Below are positions 32,207 to 35,310 of a stretch of DNA of 35,310 nt, one piece after another. Every line of letters begins with the position of its first letter. Position 1 is the first letter of the stretch. Made by a program: the position numbers and the translations under genes. The notes under the pieces were generated by a model that worked only from the letters and a program-made list of their open reading frames with translations, ran no database searches and was not told the DNA's origin. Source of the DNA: an uncultured Clostridia bacterium (lineage in GTDB: Bacteria; Bacillota; Clostridia; Oscillospirales; Ruminococcaceae); contig CANQPX010000018.1 in assembly GCA_947625915.1 (NCBI GenBank), positions 1 to 35,310 of the forward strand. The letters run 5' to 3'.

Positions 32207-32911
32207 TTACTCGTTATACTCCTCGTATGTATAAACATTATTTGGATTTGCAATACCATCCATTTCCCCGTTTAAGAAATTATACAGGAATTCTGAAAAA
32301 GACATATCAAATTCATAGAAAACATTATCTTCCAGATATACAATTACAGTATATCCATTCTCATAATAATTCCAAAAGAAATTAACATCATCAGTGTGAC
32401 CCCAATATATAAGACCAACACCATCATTATAAAATTCATATGGGTAGCCTATACCGTATTTTTTTATTTTTAATTGTGTTTTTTCAGGAAAAATATCAAG
32501 TGATAGGTTACTAAGTTCATCATAATTTGAAAGAGAACCTTTATTTGTATTACCTTTATCAACAGATACAACTTCTCCGTTTTCAACATATACTACAGAA
32601 TCATTCATACCATACATTGCTCTTAGTTTTTTTAAATCATGTATTACTTCTTTATTATCTTCGATTTCCAAGAAATACTCATCAACTCCGTCTGTGCGGA
32701 AGAAATTGAATACTTTTACATAATTACTGAAACTTCCATAACCAAACGCATTAATGTAATCATAATAATCCTCTGGCAATGTTGCACGCAAACGATTTTC
32801 AACAGTTGCTCTTACATCATTATCGACTACACATTTAGGGGCATGTGGTGGATTATATTTCTGAACAAGCATATCTACAAAGTTTATTTTTTTATTGAAT
32901 GAATTAATCAT
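32207..32911 (-). CDS. SUKH (SMI1/KNR4)-family immunity protein
   Basis: 234 residues from the ATG at 32911, chosen because GGAG lies 9 nt upstream; the open frame to 32995 has no better site. A SUKH core is visible: VENRLRATLPEDYYDYINAF, then YGSFSNYVKVFNFF, and later YWGHTDDVNFFWNY typical of SMI1/KNR4 proteins. SUKH proteins are common immunity factors against nuclease toxins. It lies 215 bp downstream of the main Rhs gene, whose tip is a predicted nuclease, so it is the likely cognate antidote. Codon use is strongly AT-rich relative to the Rhs core. The 215-bp gap between them shows nothing that I can name. Confidence 0.84.
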   Translation of the reverse strand: MINSFNKKINFVDMLVQKYNPPHAPKCVVDNDVRATVENRLRATLPEDYYDYINAFGYGSFSNYVKVFNFFRTDGVDEYFLEIEDNKEVIHDLKKLRAMYGMNDSVVYVENGEVVSVDKGNTNKGSLSNYDELSNLSLDIFPEKTQLKIKKYGIGYPYEFYNDGVGLIYWGHTDDVNFFWNYYENGYTVIVYLEDNVFYEFDMSFSEFLYNFLNGEMDGIANPNNVYTYEEYNE

Positions 32912-33126
32912 ATCATCACTCTCCATTTCATTGTTATAGTAAACGTCATAAATATTGCGACTTTGATAAGCAAGATCGCCTGTGTTCAGGTGCAAGCGAT
33001 GCCAGCCTTTAAATATAATGTCTTAAAATTTATGTCGTTTACTATATCTATTTTGCATGAACTAGTAATTAACGTAAATATGCATACAATAATAAATAAT
33101 ATTTCCTGTTTTCATAAATACCTTTA

Positions 33127-35310
33127 TTATTTTGTATTTAATAACGATACATTTAAATTGAAATTTCCACTTAAACTGAACGCTGTTATGTTAATAAACA
33201 ATGGCACACCATTATCTCCAACATAAAATGGTTTAACTTGTAAATAAAGACCTGAGTTATACAATATGTCACTTTCTAAAACAGCTAAGGCTATTCTATT
33301 TTCATATGTTCTCATTTTACCATTATTAATCCTACGATAAATTGGTGTTAAATTACGCAATGTATCACCACTTCCACCTAATTGCCTTGCAATTAGGTGA
33401 CCACGTTCTAGTGAAGAATCTGTATTTATGCCAACAGGATTTAAATTACTATTAGCTTTTGTACCAATTGTATCTCCTGTTATTATATTATTAGATAACA
33501 TATCTGATGTTATTAACCCAAATGCGCGTGTAGCTCTGCCAGCAAAATCTAAAGGATCATAAAGGATATATCCACGTGTTTTCCTTTTTGTTTTTGATTT
33601 CTCAATAGTTTCTTCTTTTGACATGGATACTGTTGTAGCTGAATCCAACGCACCAGATGCAATGGCATCTGCACATGATTGAACAAAAGATGTTATAGCA
33701 TCTCTATTGGAATAAATAGCTAAAGTAGCTACAAGGAGAGCCATAATTGATAATGCTAATGCCATATATGGAACAGCAACTCCAATATCAATTGCTGCAT
33801 AAGCTATAGCTGCAACACAATACCCACTGGGATCGGAATATGTTACAGGATTAGAATTAGCATAAAGATACTTATGCAAGCTCACCGGGTCATAAACATT
33901 ACCCGCATAAGAATCCTGAGTGATAAACCTACCTGTAGAGGTGTCCATATACCTCGCACGGAGATAATACAGCCCGGTAGTGGAATCAAACTGCTCCCCA
34001 CAGTAGCGGTAATTGTTTGCAGTTCTACCCGTAGATTTAAGCAGATTACCGAAAGCGTCATAAGTGTAAGTATCGGTTACAGAACCGTCCTCATTCATAA
34101 GACCGACAACCGAACCATGCCCGTCATACAAATAAGTGTAAGTCCTGCCGTCACGTTCCTGTGAAATAAGGTCAGCACCAATTGTGTAGTAAACAAGAAC
34201 ATTACCCTTGGAATCAAGCTCTGCAAGTACATTTGTCAGCGAAGAATTATCATTCAGATACTTAACAAATTCGGTATTGCCGTCACTTGTGCGTGTGGAC
34301 TTGGAAGTCCTGTTGCCTGCGTAATCGTAAGTGTAGATTTCCTCAATAACAAGCGAGCCATTCTGAACAGTAGCCTTAACAAGCTTGTTTTCGGAATTGT
34401 ACTCATAAAGAGCCGACTGCGCGCCGCCGATAACACGAACAAGATTGCCGTTAAGGTCATACTCATAAGTCGCGTCGCTGTCGGATACCAGCTGATTAAG
34501 CTCATTGTAAGAATACTCGGTTTCCTTGCCTTTTTCAGTTTTCAAGATACGGTTGCCTACATTATCATAAGCATAAGTGTAAGCAGTAACCTTTTCGCCC
34601 TCTGTAATTGTCTCACCAGTCAGTCGGTACAAATTGTCATAAGTATACTCGACTGTGCGGTCAAGCTCTGCAACGCTAAGTCTCTCACCAGCCGCGCCAA
34701 GAGTATACACATATTGTACCACAGGATTGCCGTCAATGTCAAGAGTTTCCTGTCGAATTAAACGGTTCAAAAGGTCATAGTCATAAGTGGTGGTGTAGCC
34801 GTTTGCGTACCGAACCGCAGTTCTATTTCCGTTAGCGTCGTACTCGTAAATTGTTGCGTAACCATTTCTGTCAACAACTCTCGTCAGGCGGTCAAGCATA
34901 TCGTACTCATAAGCAGTATCGCCGAAAGGCGTTGAAACCTTTGTCAGCCTGCAAGCATCGTCATAATCGTAAGCAACATAGCTGCCATCGGGATAATCCA
35001 CACGGGTCAGACCGTCCATGTTGTCATAAGTAAACATAGTAACGCCCGAATTATCGGTAACGGAGGAAAGCTTGCCGTCCGTCGTGTAGGTATAGCTTAC
35101 CGTGCCGTCATTGTTTGTCTTGCTTGAAACTCCGTCAAAATTATCATAAGTGTAGGTCGTGACATTTCCCGCATAATCGGTGGAAGTCAGAACGCTTCCG
35201 CTTTCATCATATGTGGTGTAAGCAGAATTGCCAAGAGCGTTTGTTGTACTGATAACACGTCCGAAATCGTCGTAGGAATAACGTGTAACATTGCCGTTTC
35301 CGTCCGTAAC
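33127..35310 (-). CDS. Main Rhs-repeat protein with DNA/RNA non-specific endonuclease tip (5' end outside window)
   Basis: The reading frame stays open to the window edge (about 727 codons visible), so the start lies to the right; the ATG at 35037 is internal. YD-repeats (for example YEYDMLDRLTRVVDRNG, YDYDLLNRLIRQETL) build the shell. The Rhs-associated core ends at SDPSGY. A two-segment hydrophobic stretch follows. The last ~120 residues carry RGHLIARQLGGSGDTLRNLTP and MRTYENRIAL, matching the Endonuclea_NS_2 type of non-specific nuclease. No Hint domain is present. It is the only Rhs gene here that may be full length. The SUKH gene follows. It likely kills competing cells, but the delivery route cannot be seen. 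Confidence 0.88.
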   Translation of the reverse strand, partial: VTDGNGNVTRYSYDDFGRVISTTNALGNSAYTTYDESGSVLTSTDYAGNVTTYTYDNFDGVSSKTNNDGTVSYTYTTDGKLSSVTDNSGVTMFTYDNMDGLTRVDYPDGSYVAYDYDDACRLTKVSTPFGDTAYEYDMLDRLTRVVDRNGYATIYEYDANGNRTAVRYANGYTTTYDYDLLNRLIRQETLDIDGNPVVQYVYTLGAAGERLSVAELDRTVEYTYDNLYRLTGETITEGEKVTAYTYAYDNVGNRILKTEKGKETEYSYNELNQLVSDSDATYEYDLNGNLVRVIGGAQSALYEYNSENKLVKATVQNGSLVIEEIYTYDYAGNRTSKSTRTSDGNTEFVKYLNDNSSLTNVLAELDSKGNVLVYYTIGADLISQERDGRTYTYLYDGHGSVVGLMNEDGSVTDTYTYDAFGNLLKSTGRTANNYRYCGEQFDSTTGLYYLRARYMDTSTGRFITQDSYAGNVYDPVSLHKYLYANSNPVTYSDPSGYCVAAIAYAAIDIGVAVPYMALALSIMALLVATLAIYSNRDAITSFVQSCADAIASGALDSATTVSMSKEETIEKSKTKRKTRGYILYDPLDFAGRATRAFGLITSDMLSNNIITGDTIGTKANSNLNPVGINTDSSLERGHLIARQLGGSGDTLRNLTPIYRRINNGKMRTYENRIALAVLESDILYNSGLYLQVKPFYVGDNGVPLFINITAFSLSGNFNLNVSLLNTK

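Larger units (their letters stand above)
18813..35310. mobile_element. Mobilizable element carrying an Rhs toxin locus (right end not seen)
   Basis: From the break in dpaB onward the content changes to an XRE regulator, a small ORF, a CHC2 primase-like protein, an oriT-like hairpin region, MobC and relaxase, then Rhs polymorphic-toxin modules. Relaxase without coupling protein or type IV secretion genes points to an integrative mobilizable element that relies on a helper. No integrase or resolvase is visible and no direct-repeat attachment site can be assigned, because only one end lies in the window. That the Rhs genes are cargo of the same element is an inference from continuity. Confidence 0.6.

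Noticed and set aside
23345-34505. Plus-strand and alternate-frame ORFs across the Rhs region
   Set aside because: They recur because the Rhs core is repeated; each is a shadow of the same core sequence and none has a proper initiation site.
35035-35037. ATG at 35037 as the start of the main Rhs gene
   Set aside because: The frame remains open and in Rhs-repeat register through to the window edge, so this methionine is internal.
23134-35310. CRISPR array or insertion-sequence family as explanation for the repeats
   Set aside because: Repeat units are hundreds of bases of coding sequence with YD motifs, and there is no transposase or terminal inverted repeat.

Overview
The window looks like a chromosome segment from an anaerobic, Gram-positive member of the Clostridia, probably Oscillospiraceae (Ruminococcus-like). 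This is inferred from near-consensus sigma-A promoters (TTGACA, 17 bp, TATAAT), strong Shine-Dalgarno (SD) sites, rubrerythrin, FabV, a bactofilin, lipoproteins with Thr-rich linkers and a remnant of the sporulation gene dpaB. No rRNA or tRNA gene was seen, so the taxon is not proven.

Bases 1-11,107 hold tatD, flanked by unusual hairpin-rich intergenic DNA, then a convergent rubrerythrin gene. A CNNM/CorC-type membrane protein follows, with its 3' end overlapping the first of five consecutive paralogous lipoproteins. All five carry a transglutaminase-like (papain-fold) domain with a recognisable Cys-His-Asp triad. Bases 11,108-11,658 contain stacked promoters and a well-delimited candidate small RNA. 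A Cys/Pro-rich protein, a YjfB-type motility-associated protein and a soluble PocR-chemoreceptor come next.

Bases 13,900-17,174 form an envelope operon of a membrane-anchored polysaccharide deacetylase, a bactofilin and a four-helix membrane protein, with its own promoter and terminator. fabV follows with its own promoter and terminator. Four genes in the left half (two of the lipoproteins, the deacetylase and fabV) share an odd initiation region: a strong SD lies 34-65 nt upstream of the start codon, and a hairpin fills the gap.

At about 18,812 the chromosomal gene dpaB (spoVFB, dipicolinate synthase subunit B) is cut, leaving only its 3' part. Everything to the right has the character of a mobilizable element: an XRE regulator, a small ORF, a CHC2 zinc-finger primase-like protein, a hairpin-rich oriT-like region, MobC and a relaxase. 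The element then carries a polymorphic-toxin locus read right to left. A main Rhs gene, whose 5' end is outside the window, ends in a DNA/RNA non-specific endonuclease-like toxin and is followed by a SUKH immunity gene. Downstream lies a train of 5'-truncated Rhs core-plus-toxin modules, each with a candidate immunity gene. Two of these modules are essentially identical and lie in 2.17-kb direct repeats. The last fragment is a pseudogene with half a Hint domain. The layout suggests a store of toxin tips that could be moved onto the main Rhs gene by recombination in the shared core, carried on an element that interrupts a sporulation gene. No integrase and no right end of the element are visible.
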